Origin: DAOTTY01 sp964451095
GTDB taxonomy: Bacteria > Chloroflexota > Anaerolineae > Aggregatilineales > Phototrophicaceae
Direction: 5' to 3'
DNA: 22,603 nt
Assembly (NCBI GenBank): GCA_964451095.1
Contig: CAYVGI010000079.1
Location: 1-22,603, forward strand
Part shown: piece after piece, positions 12,593 to 20,544 of the stretch
Numbering within the stretch: position 1 is the first letter of the stretch
How the letters are laid out: every line of letters begins with the position of its first letter
The notes under the pieces: generated by a model
The model's database searches: none
What the model was told of the DNA's origin: nothing
Seen by the model: only the letters and a program-made list of their open reading frames with translations
Program-made: the position numbers and the translations under genes

Positions 12593-15500
12593 CTACTGAT
12601 CGGTTTCTGCGGCGTCTAGCTCTGCCTCAGTTTCTACGGGCACGGGTTCCGGTTCTTGTGTGGTTGCGGGCGGGGCAACCGCGTCCGGTTCGGTGACCGC
12701 GAGCGGTTCTTCTGTGGTGATTGGCTCAGATGCGGTGTCTGTCGGCGCTGCTTCGGTCACGGGCGACGCAGGGACTTCCTCCGTCGCCGTAATCGGGGCA
12801 ACCGCCAACGTAGGCATTTCCGTCGGCGTGGTTTCGTCCACCGGAGCGATGATAACCTCCTCGACGACTAGCGCTTCCTGCGTCACCGTAACTGCCGCTG
12901 GCGCTGCCGCCTCAACCACGTCCGCCGCACTGGAAACACCCGGCTCAAAGCAGCCCAGCTCATTGCCAGGGATGCTGGCACGGTGAACCACACTCAGGTT
13001 ATCCAGTTGCAGCGCGGGCGGCGCGTCGTCAATGAACACCTGCAAATCCATAAACGTCCAGTCCGCGTTTGCCTGCCCACGCATGGTGTAGGTTTGCAGT
13101 GGGGTGTTCGCGCCCACGGGGAACAAACACACAATCTGGTTAGCTTCAGTCGGGAAGTCCCACAGGCGCAGCAGCACGGTCTTCTCTCCGTTGGTGGGGT
13201 TGCCCATGTCCACAGTCACCTCAAACGCGGCATCTGCGGGTGCGCCCCGGAACAACGGCTGCGCCAGCAGTCCCACATCTTGCCCGGCGGTGTTCGTGGT
13301 GATGTTTAGCACGCCGCCGCTTTCAACCGTGCTCAGCGGACCGAACGCCCCGAAGAAGATGTTGCCGTAGTCGAAGTCGCCGTTCAGTACTAGGTTTGTG
13401 TTTGTGGGCAACGGCGCATCACACCTTAGTTCGGTGATGCCTGCGTCTGTGCGGTGCTGCACGTTGATGTCATCGACCAGTAACCACTGCTCACCAAAGT
13501 CCTCTAAAAACAACTGCATGTCGATGTTCGCCCATGCAACGTCCGTGATGGTTTGCAGCGTGTAAGTCTGCAATGGGGTGTTCGGCGGCACGGTGAACAC
13601 ACACGCCTGCCGGGTGGTGTTGTCTGGGAAGGACCACAGGTGCAGGCTCACCAGCTTGCCTTCATTTGATGTGTTGCCAAGCTGTACGGTCGCTTGCAGC
13701 GGCGCATTTGCGGGCACACCCTGGCGCATGTTCTGCGCGATGAACGGGATAACGGGTTGGTTGTTGCCGTCGAACAGCACATTGCGCGTCATGCGGAACG
13801 TGTTGTTTTGCACCTCGGTTGCAAGCCCAAACGACGTGAAAAACGCCGCCGCGCCGTTGTCAAAGCTGCCGTTCACGGCGAGGTTACGGTTCGTAGGGGC
13901 GGTGGGTTGGATGCAGTTTACAGCGCCAGTGCTGATCGCCGGGTCGGTTGTGACGGTTATGTTGTCCACCTGTAGCGCGGGCGCAGCAAAATCGTCCACG
14001 AACAGTTGTAAGTCGATGATGTCCCACTCGTTCGGCGTGCTCAGTTCCATGCGGTAGGTTTGCAAGCTGGACTCTGCCGGAACACGCAAAAAACAGGTGC
14101 GCTCGCTGGTGATACTGCCGCCTGCGTCGAGGTCAACCAGCCGCAGCGTCACGTCTTTTGCTTTGGGTGCCGGGTTGCCCAGGTCAACGCTAACCGCAAC
14201 CTTGCTGTCCTGCGGCAAAATGATCCCGTTGAGCAGTTGTGTTACCAGGGCAAAACTGTTCGGGTTGGTGCGGCGCATATTCAGCACGCCGTTGCTCTCG
14301 CTTTGCTCCACATCACCCCAAAAGCTATACCCGGACGTGCCCCCATCGAAGCCGCCATTAAACATCACATTGACCAACTCGCCGGGTGTAGACTCGTGTG
14401 CGCCGATGTCGCACGCAGCACCTTGCCCACGAGATACACCGCGTGCATCCCCGTTGAGCACGGGCCACTGCTCGCACACGCTGTTGTTGCCCGCGTCAAT
14501 GGCGGGGCTGCCGGGCAGCAGCGGCAGCGTGAACCCGTTCCACAACCCGAACATCGGGTTCGCCACAGTGATGTTGTTTGTGCACTCGACTTCGTTGAAG
14601 AAGTTCGGGTTTGGGTTGCGCCCTGGGAACTGAATGTTGTTACCGCCGTCATTCAAGTCACTGGAGCACTGCTGCTGGATGCCCCAACCGTTGCCGCCAT
14701 TCTCTGCTGTGTTGTGCGCCAGCACGGTGTTGGTCAGGGTGCCGTCCCTGCCCGTGATGCCGCCGCCAACCCAGCCCGCGTAGTTAAACGCGATGGTGCT
14801 GTTAATCACCTGAAATGGCGTGTTGTTGTTCGTCACGTAGATGGCACCGCCGTTCGCGTTGGTGCAGTTGCTGCACACACCCTCGGCGCGGTTGCCGATG
14901 AAGGTGCTGTTGCTGATAACAAGGTTGGCGGACTGAGCGAATGCCAGTGCCCCACCAGACGCCCCCCGGCTGCCGCCCGCCACAGAGTTCAGCGCGAACA
15001 GGTTATCCGTGATGAAAACGGGCACCTCACCGCCACTGCCGCCACCGCTAAGCGCACCACCTAGCCCCATCGCGCCGCCGCTCACACGGTTGCCGATGAA
15101 GGCGTTACGATGCACGGTGAGCGAACTGTTGCGGGACGGGTACAGGTTGATGTAGGCAAAGCCGCCCTGGTTCGCTGCGGCGTTGTTAAAGAACTGGTTC
15201 GCCACAATGGTGACAGCACCGCCGCCTGCTGCGCGTGTACCGTCCACGTAGATGGCACCGCCGAAGCCGCTGTTGTTGCTGCTGGCGTTGGTGGCAGTCG
15301 CTACGTTGCTATCGAAGTAGCTGTTGTTCACACTCAGGTTGCTGCCCAGCACATGGATTGCCCCGCCAGCACCGCCGTCGGAGCGGTTACCGATGAATAT
15401 GCTGTTGGACACGTTCAGGATGCCGCCCAGGATGTACACCGCGCCGCCGCCGTAGTCGTAGGGGTTGCTGGCGTTGTTCGTCTGGGTGGAGGTGTTGTTC

Positions 15501-15979
15501 GTCATGGTGACGTTTTCCAGGTTGAGCGTGGGCACGTCGGTGTCAAAGTTGGCGCTCTGGTTACGTACATAAATCGCCGCGCCGTTGGCGTCAACCTGGC
15601 TGCCCGTGCGCGAGGCACCCGTGATAGTCAGGTTGCGCAGGGTGAGCGTTTGCGCCGCGTCAAAGCCCCAGGTGCGAAAGCGGATGACATGCACACCGGG
15701 CGTGCCCTGCAATGTGACGTTACCACCGCCGTCAATCGTCACGTCAAAGTCCTGGAAGAACAGTTCCTCGGTGATGGGGATCGTTACCGCGCCACCGCAG
15801 TTGAATGTCACGGTGCCGCCACCGTCGATGGCGCTGCGCAGCGCTGCTTCTGTGCAGCTAGCGGGTGTGCCGTTGCCCACAACAGACTGCGCGTGGGCGG
15901 GTGGGGTGGGTGCAGCAACAAATATCGCCGTTACTGCCAGGAATACGATCAGATAGAGGCTTATTTTCCTTGATTCCAT
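12593..15979 (-). CDS. Giant secreted beta-helix protein with three C-terminal modules
   Basis: The 1128-residue protein begins with a signal peptide (cleavage after AHA at residue 30; AGAGGA precedes the ATG). Residues 40-530 form a right-handed parallel beta-helix of the polymorphic-outer-membrane/pectate-lyase type: repeated N-S-x-F-I-G-N-R and GGAIYV turns (for example 192-210, 354-382). It ends with SPAIDAGN...DIGAHE, the choice-of-anchor-Q signature. Three ~155-residue beta-rich modules follow (about 538-690, 699-854, 861-1010), each with NGxFD, LGN or MGN, C-x-F-x-V, LQTYTM and a 'D-LQLFVDD...LQVDNI' phrase. The tail (1011-1128) is rich in Ala, Glu, Pro, Thr and Val. Likely a surface or extracellular carbohydrate-binding or adhesion protein (inference). 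Modules 2-3 match modules 3-4 of the next giant protein. Confidence 0.88.
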   Translation of the reverse strand: MESRKISLYLIVFLAVTAIFVAAPTPPAHAQSVVGNGTPASCTEAALRSAIDGGGTVTFNCGGAVTIPITEELFFQDFDVTIDGGGNVTLQGTPGVHVIRFRTWGFDAAQTLTLRNLTITGASRTGSQVDANGAAIYVRNQSANFDTDVPTLNLENVTMTNNTSTQTNNASNPYDYGGGAVYILGGILNVSNSIFIGNRSDGGAGGAIHVLGSNLSVNNSYFDSNVATATNASSNNSGFGGAIYVDGTRAAGGGAVTIVANQFFNNAAANQGGFAYINLYPSRNSSLTVHRNAFIGNRVSGGAMGLGGALSGGGSGGEVPVFITDNLFALNSVAGGSRGASGGALAFAQSANLVISNSTFIGNRAEGVCSNCTNANGGAIYVTNNNTPFQVINSTIAFNYAGWVGGGITGRDGTLTNTVLAHNTAENGGNGWGIQQQCSSDLNDGGNNIQFPGRNPNPNFFNEVECTNNITVANPMFGLWNGFTLPLLPGSPAIDAGNNSVCEQWPVLNGDARGVSRGQGAACDIGAHESTPGELVNVMFNGGFDGGTSGYSFWGDVEQSESNGVLNMRRTNPNSFALVTQLLNGIILPQDSKVAVSVDLGNPAPKAKDVTLRLVDLDAGGSITSERTCFLRVPAESSLQTYRMELSTPNEWDIIDLQLFVDDFAAPALQVDNITVTTDPAISTGAVNCIQPTAPTNRNLAVNGSFDNGAAAFFTSFGLATEVQNNTFRMTRNVLFDGNNQPVIPFIAQNMRQGVPANAPLQATVQLGNTSNEGKLVSLHLWSFPDNTTRQACVFTVPPNTPLQTYTLQTITDVAWANIDMQLFLEDFGEQWLLVDDINVQHRTDAGITELRCDAPLPTNTNLVLNGDFDYGNIFFGAFGPLSTVESGGVLNITTNTAGQDVGLLAQPLFRGAPADAAFEVTVDMGNPTNGEKTVLLRLWDFPTEANQIVCLFPVGANTPLQTYTMRGQANADWTFMDLQVFIDDAPPALQLDNLSVVHRASIPGNELGCFEPGVSSAADVVEAAAPAAVTVTQEALVVEEVIIAPVDETTPTEMPTLAVAPITATEEVPASPVTEAAPTDTASEPITTEEPLAVTEPDAVAPPATTQEPEPVPVETEAELDAAETDQ

Positions 15980-16023
15980 ACTGAATTTCCTCTGCTAATT
16001 TCTTCTATGATGATTCCAGCTTA

Positions 16024-16029
16024 ATTATC
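16024..16029 (-). promoter_or_regulatory. Weak candidate -10 for the beta-helix gene
   Basis: On the minus strand GATAAT lies at 16029-16024, about 45 bp upstream of the start at 15979. No good -35 is present. The leader would include the AGAGGA ribosome-binding site. This is the best element in the 169-bp gap, but support is weak. Confidence 0.25.
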
Positions 16030-16108
16030 GTACCAGAGTTTAATAAGCGATGAGCACGCCGCACTATGGGACTTTGGGTTGGGTGCTGTTAAGGTTTTGT
16101 GTAAGAAA

Positions 16109-16133
16109 GTGGGACGCCTAATCGCGCCCCACT
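16109..16133 (-). terminator. Intrinsic terminator of the CAP-domain giant gene
   Basis: Reading the minus strand, AGTGGGGCG pairs with CGTCCCACT over 9 bp (one G-U pair) around an 8-nt loop and runs into TTCTTACAC. It lies 16 bp beyond the stop of the upstream giant gene, so the two giant genes are probably transcribed separately. Confidence 0.6.
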
Positions 16134-16148
16134 GAACCTAAGGGGAGG

Positions 16149-19100
16149 TTATTCGGTGGTGGGTGCTGCTTCGGGGGTTTCTTCTGGCGCGGGTGCTTCT
16201 TCAACGACAGGTGCCTCAGCGGCGGGTTCTACCTCAGCAGGTTCCGCAACGACGGGGGTGGGTTCCTCGGTTGCGGAAGCATCCAGTGAGGGTGCCTCGC
16301 TCGCTTCTTCAGCACTTGCCGGGGCAGCGGGTTCTACCGCTGGTTCAACTGCCGGAACTTCCGTTTCGGTGGTGGTTACAGGTGCTGCTTCTTCCGTTTC
16401 TACAGCGGCAGGCTCAATCACAATCGTTTCCATCTGGATTTCTTCGACGGTGACTTCTGCCGGAGCGACCTCAGATTCTGCGGGCACCTCTGCCTGTGAG
16501 CTATCGCTGTTGACGGGCGGAACGAGAATCGCGTCTTCATCTGCCGGGGTGACGCCTGCACTTGCGGCGACGACACCCGCACCGCCGACGTAGCCTAGCT
16601 CTGCGCAGGTGAACTGCGGTGCACCAGAGCGTGTGCCGAACACTTGCGTCCAGTAGTGGCGGTACCGCGCAGAGCTGTTGCTGGTGCGAACAAGCCCCAT
16701 CTCGCGGTAACTCGGGTTCATGATGTTGTTCCAGTGACCGGATGAGTTGCGCCACTGCTCAAATGTTGCGAAAGCACTGCTGTTACCCGCTGCGACATTT
16801 TCTGCCCAGCCCCTGAAGTTATAACCCGCATCTCGGATGCGCTGCCCCGCACCAGAGCCATCCGTACCCGTGTGGCTGATGTAGGTTTGCATGTTGTACG
16901 CCATGTCGTTGCTGTGGCGCAGCGCCGCGTTGTTCAGCTCCGTGTTCAGCACAACCGGGTTCAGCCCCGCCTCGCAGCGAGCCTGGTTCACGAAATTCAG
17001 CATTTCCAGCGCTTCTGCGGTTGCGTTCGGCGGGATGGGCATGACACTGGCGGGCGGGATGTTGCAGTCTAGACCGTTGATACCCGCATTGGGCTTATGC
17101 TGGATGACGATGTTATCCACCTGTAGGCTGGGCAGGCTGTCTGCAACGAACAGTTGGAAGTCCATGAACGTCCATGCTGTGTTGGTAACGCCCCGCATCG
17201 TGACGGTGGACATCGGATAGTTCGCGGGCACCTCAAGCGTGCACGCAATTTCATTGGACTGGTTGGGGAAGTCCCACAGGCGCAGCGAGATCAACTTCGC
17301 TTCATTGGTGGGGTTGGCAACGTCCATCGTTACCTCAAATGGCGTGTTGGCAGGTGCACCCCGGAACAGCGGCTGTGCCAGCAGACCCACATCACTCGCA
17401 GACGTGTTGGTCGTCAGGTTGAGCACACCGTTGCTGGCACTGTGTGCGATCGGTCCGAGGTAGGAGAAGAAGATATTGCCGTAGTCCACGTCCCCGTTTA
17501 GGAACAGTGTTGTGTTTGCCGGCAGCGGGGAGTCGCAGTTTAGCGCGGTGATGTTGGCGTTGGGCTTGTGCTGCACGTTGAGGTTGTCCACCTGTAGCCA
17601 CTGCTCACCGAAGTCCTCTACGAACAACTGCACATCAATGTTCGACCAGTCCGCGGTCGTGACGGTTTGCATGGTGTAGTTTTGCAGCGGGGTATTCGGC
17701 GGCACGATGAACACACACCACTGGCGCGTCGCATTGTTAGGCCATTCCATCAGGTGCAGGCTTACCATCTTGGGCTTGCCCGATGTGTTGCCCAGTTGCA
17801 CGGTTGCCTCTAGCTTGCTGCCAGCGGGTGGTTGGTAACGCAAGTTCTGTGCGATGAGCGTGAACAGCGGCGCACCGTTGCCGTCAAACAACTGAGAGCG
17901 CGTCATGTGCATAATGCCGTTGCTCATGGCGGTGCCCAGCCCGGGTGCCTTAAAGTAGAAAATATCCGTGTAGTCAAAGTCGCCGTTGACGACCATGTTC
18001 TTGTTGTTGGGCAGTGGCGAGTCACAGTCCAGCGCGTTGATGTTCGCATTGGGGCGGTAGCGTAGGTCTACGTTGTCAATCAGCAGGCTTGGCTCATTGA
18101 AGTCTTCCACGAATAGCTGCACTTCTGCATTCGTCCATGCGCTGGGCGTAACGCCGCGTAGCGTGTAGGTTTGCAGGGAGCTGTTCGGCGGAACCGTGAA
18201 GAAACAGGCAAGTGCTTCATTATTGTTCGGGAACTGCCACAGGCGCAGTGCAACGTACTTCGGCTTGGAGAATGTGTTGCCCAGGTCAATATCGAGCTCA
18301 AACGGGGTGCCTGCCGGGGCGCTGAAGCGTGTCGGCTGTACCATTGCCGCCCACTGCATAAAGCCGCTGCGCGTTGTGCTTGCCACGCCGTTGCTCACGC
18401 TGTGGGGCATTCCGTTCGGCTCACCGCTGAGGAAAGCAAACCCCTGCGATGTATCCGAACTGAAGTCGCCGTTGACGATGAGGTTCTTGTTCGAGGGCAA
18501 TGGCGGCGATACACACTCCGTCTGTGCTACGTTGAGACCGTTGTTGCGTTGCAGGCTCAGTTCATCCACTAGCAGCGCCGGGTCGTTGAAGTCCTCTGCG
18601 AACAGTTCAACGCGAGTGTTGGTCCATGCATCCGGGATGACGCCGCGCATGGTGTAGGTGCGCAGGTTGGTGTTTGCCGGGATGCCAAAGAAGCACACAA
18701 TGGCACCCGTCTCTACAAAGTTATTGGTGTAGTTCGTCAGCCGGAGCACAGCATTCTTGGCGACACCCGTGGTATTGCCGAGTCGCAGCGTTGCCTCGAT
18801 CTTATCGCCTGCCTGGAAGCGGGCGTGGCTGGTATCGCTGGAGAGTGCTGCAAGCCCGTTGACGTTGGTGCGGGTCATGTTCACCACGCCGTTGTTCACA
18901 GGCGCGGCAACGTCACCGACGAGCGCAAAGGCGCTGGTACCGTGGTCAAAACCGCCGTCCAGTACGAAGTTGTTGTCACCGCTGGGGCAGGAAGTGGTGT
19001 TGGTAGCACTGCCGTCTGTCTCCCAGCCGACCGCCGCCGTGTAAGTCACATCGCGCAGGTCTGGCGTGAACTCAACTGTGTAGTCAAAGGGGGAGTCGCC

Positions 19101-19745
19101 GCTGCTGCTTTGCGTCATGGCATTACCGTTAATCTTGCGCGGGGAAAAGAACGATTCCGCGCTGACGCGCAGGTTTCCATTGGTGGTGCATTCCACGCCC
19201 GTAATGCTGACCGAGTTCGAGTTGCCGCTTTCCAGGCGGGCGGTGATGAACGCTGCCCCGGTTACATCGCCGCTGCCGGGGTTTAGCCGGGCGATGATGG
19301 CAAAGTTCTTAGCGCCACTTGCCGGACCGACACTGCGCGTCCAGCCACGGGTGTTATTGCTCGCCGCCTGGCTGAACAGCGTCGTGCTGCCGCCATCCAC
19401 AGCAAAAATGCCGTACAGGAACGTGCCGTTCCAGTGCAGCCCACGACCCTTACCGTCTACGCCCGTGGTTTCATAGTCCTCGCGGCAGTAGGCGACCGCG
19501 CCCGTGCGCTGGTCAAACGCCTTGACGATGGGGTTCTGGTTGTCGTTGCTCACTTGATTGGTGCCGATGTAAATGTTCAGGTCACCGACGGTCATGGTGG
19601 CAGCGCCACGACTTTGGATTGTCGCTTCGCTGTCCGCACAGGTGAACTTAATCGTGTCACCTGGGATGCTCGTGTTCGCCTGGGCAAACGCCGCCGGGAG
19701 CAGGCTAACAACAAGCAGTAAAATCAACAGAGCCGTTCGTTTCAT
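16149..19745 (-). CDS. Giant secreted CAP/SCP-domain protein with four repeated modules
   Basis: The 1198-residue protein opens with a signal peptide (cleavage after AFA, residue 21). Residues 22-250 form a domain I do not recognise, rich in beta strands. Four modules of ~150 residues follow (about 259-411, 420-574, 583-737, 746-894), each with NGDF(D), LGNT, C-x-F-x-VP, LQTYTM and 'VQLFVEDF..L.VDN.' phrases and paired Cys residues. Residues 910-1040 are a CAP/SCP domain: MLNFVNQARCEAGL, RHSNDM with His944, WAENVA with Glu982, SGHWNNIM with His1004 and Glu1015, and a final YWTQVFG. In CAP domains these residues line a metal-binding cleft. The tail (1055-1198) is Ala/Glu/Pro/Thr-rich. An exported surface protein is likely; bacterial CAP functions are poorly known. 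Confidence 0.9.
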   Translation of the reverse strand: MKRTALLILLLVVSLLPAAFAQANTSIPGDTIKFTCADSEATIQSRGAATMTVGDLNIYIGTNQVSNDNQNPIVKAFDQRTGAVAYCREDYETTGVDGKGRGLHWNGTFLYGIFAVDGGSTTLFSQAASNNTRGWTRSVGPASGAKNFAIIARLNPGSGDVTGAAFITARLESGNSNSVSITGVECTTNGNLRVSAESFFSPRKINGNAMTQSSSGDSPFDYTVEFTPDLRDVTYTAAVGWETDGSATNTTSCPSGDNNFVLDGGFDHGTSAFALVGDVAAPVNNGVVNMTRTNVNGLAALSSDTSHARFQAGDKIEATLRLGNTTGVAKNAVLRLTNYTNNFVETGAIVCFFGIPANTNLRTYTMRGVIPDAWTNTRVELFAEDFNDPALLVDELSLQRNNGLNVAQTECVSPPLPSNKNLIVNGDFSSDTSQGFAFLSGEPNGMPHSVSNGVASTTRSGFMQWAAMVQPTRFSAPAGTPFELDIDLGNTFSKPKYVALRLWQFPNNNEALACFFTVPPNSSLQTYTLRGVTPSAWTNAEVQLFVEDFNEPSLLIDNVDLRYRPNANINALDCDSPLPNNKNMVVNGDFDYTDIFYFKAPGLGTAMSNGIMHMTRSQLFDGNGAPLFTLIAQNLRYQPPAGSKLEATVQLGNTSGKPKMVSLHLMEWPNNATRQWCVFIVPPNTPLQNYTMQTVTTADWSNIDVQLFVEDFGEQWLQVDNLNVQHKPNANITALNCDSPLPANTTLFLNGDVDYGNIFFSYLGPIAHSASNGVLNLTTNTSASDVGLLAQPLFRGAPANTPFEVTMDVANPTNEAKLISLRLWDFPNQSNEIACTLEVPANYPMSTVTMRGVTNTAWTFMDFQLFVADSLPSLQVDNIVIQHKPNAGINGLDCNIPPASVMPIPPNATAEALEMLNFVNQARCEAGLNPVVLNTELNNAALRHSNDMAYNMQTYISHTGTDGSGAGQRIRDAGYNFRGWAENVAAGNSSAFATFEQWRNSSGHWNNIMNPSYREMGLVRTSNSSARYRHYWTQVFGTRSGAPQFTCAELGYVGGAGVVAASAGVTPADEDAILVPPVNSDSSQAEVPAESEVAPAEVTVEEIQMETIVIEPAAVETEEAAPVTTTETEVPAVEPAVEPAAPASAEEASEAPSLDASATEEPTPVVAEPAEVEPAAEAPVVEEAPAPEETPEAAPTTE

Positions 19746-19788
19746 ACTTATCCATCCTCAATATAAATGTCACATAAGGTCAGGGCAC

Positions 19789-19794
19789 ATTGTA
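19789..19794 (-). promoter_or_regulatory. Candidate -10 of the CAP-domain giant gene
   Basis: TACAAT on the minus strand at 19794-19789, preceded by TG, lies 44 bp upstream of the ATG at 19745. The leader contains GAGGATGGATAAGT as a ribosome-binding region. No good -35 was recognised. Confidence 0.4.
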
Positions 19795-19965
19795 CATAAA
19801 TTTTGGGGTGTGTCTGGGAGATCGAAACAACTCTTTTACAATGTTTGAGCAGGCTAACAGACAGCAAATGGAGGTGTGATGCTGTCGTTTTGCATTGTGA
19901 GCAAGCAAGCATGTGGAAAATATTGACCAGCAGCAGCAAAAAATCTCGCTTTCTGGCAGCGCAGG

Positions 19966-19974
19966 TGCTATATT
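19966..19974 (+). promoter_or_regulatory. Extended -10 promoter of the antiporter genes
   Basis: TGCTATATT is an extended -10 (TG at 19966-19967, TATATT at 19969-19974). The wider AGGTGCTATA is identical to that upstream of the sugar transporter (7812-7820). Transcription would start near 19981, leaving a leader of ~72 nt. Confidence 0.5.
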
Positions 19975-20052
19975 TTGGTAAGTTTAGTGCGTGCTTAACC
20001 CATCTAATAAGCACCTAACCCAAAAAAACTATGGATGGTTTGGAGTAAACTC

Positions 20053-20544
20053 GTGAGCCAGATCAAAATCAACGAAACACAACTACCCGGTGTGGGCGTG
20101 CAGCACGACTTTATGCTGGAGGAGGGCGGTCGCATTGGCGTGATTACCCACCACAGCGGTCGTCGTGACTTCCTGATGTATTCCGCAGACGACCCGGACA
20201 TGTGTGCGAAGGCAATCGCTCTCTCTGAGCAGGAGTCTGAGTTGCTGGGGGAAATGCTAGGTGCGTCCAAGGTCGTAGAGACCATCGGCAACATCCAGCA
20301 GTCCGTCGGCGGGCTGGCAATCGACTGGATTCCAGTTCGTGATAACTGGAAGTGCAGCACCGCCAGCATTAAAGACCTGGGTCTGTACGAAACCGGCACA
20401 CAGATTGTCGCCGTCATTCGGGAAACAAAGACGATCCCCGCACCACAACCGTCCTTTCACCTGCAATCTGGCGACACCGCCGTTGTGGTGGGCACGCCTG
20501 AGGGCATCAAGGAAGCCTATCACATGATGCAGGGAGACACCTAA
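20053..20544 (+). CDS. khtT: Cation/proton antiporter regulatory subunit, KhtT-like
   Basis: I choose the GTG at 20053, giving 163 residues: GGAG (20042-20045) stands seven bases before it, whereas the ATG at 20035 has no ribosome-binding site. The protein starts with the KhtT-type sequence KINETQLPGVGVQHDF, continues with RIGVITHHSGRRDFLMYSADDPD and a helix LSEQESELLGEMLG, and ends in a TrkA-C (RCK-C) domain from about residue 90, with SIKDLGLYETGTQIVAVIR and LQSGDTAVVVGTPEGI. KhtT binds the membrane antiporter KhtU from the cytoplasm and gates it in response to nucleotides or cations. Its TAA overlaps the ATG of the next gene, so the two are produced together. Confidence 0.88.
   Translation: MSQIKINETQLPGVGVQHDFMLEEGGRIGVITHHSGRRDFLMYSADDPDMCAKAIALSEQESELLGEMLGASKVVETIGNIQQSVGGLAIDWIPVRDNWKCSTASIKDLGLYETGTQIVAVIRETKTIPAPQPSFHLQSGDTAVVVGTPEGIKEAYHMMQGDT

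Larger units (their letters stand above)
19746..20052. other. 307-bp divergent intergenic region
   Basis: No gene is seen here. It holds the back-to-back promoter elements of the CAP gene (minus, TACAAT at 19794-19789) and the antiporter genes (plus, TATATT at 19969-19974), plus an additional plus-strand TACAAT at 19837-19842. CATTGTA (19788-19794) and TACAATG (19837-19843) are exact inverted copies, as expected of mirrored -10 elements or a regulator site. Confidence 0.6.

Noticed and set aside
14060..15973. Long plus-strand open frames (334 and 287 codons) opposite the beta-helix gene
   Set aside because: They are shadows of the minus-strand gene, with Ala/Val/His/Arg-biased content, no ribosome-binding sites and no recognisable domain; the minus frame has a signal peptide and clear repeats.
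16156..16593. Plus-strand frame made almost wholly of Ser, Ala, Gly and Thr
   Set aside because: It arises from the reverse complement of the Ala/Glu/Pro/Thr-rich tail of the CAP giant protein.
12950..18971. Repeated segments as a CRISPR array or tandem DNA repeat
   Set aside because: The repeats are diverged ~450-bp coding modules, not short identical repeats with spacers.
20035..20052. ATG start for the KhtT-like protein
   Set aside because: No ribosome-binding site precedes it, whereas the GTG at 20053 has GGAG at proper distance and fits the usual KhtT N-terminus.
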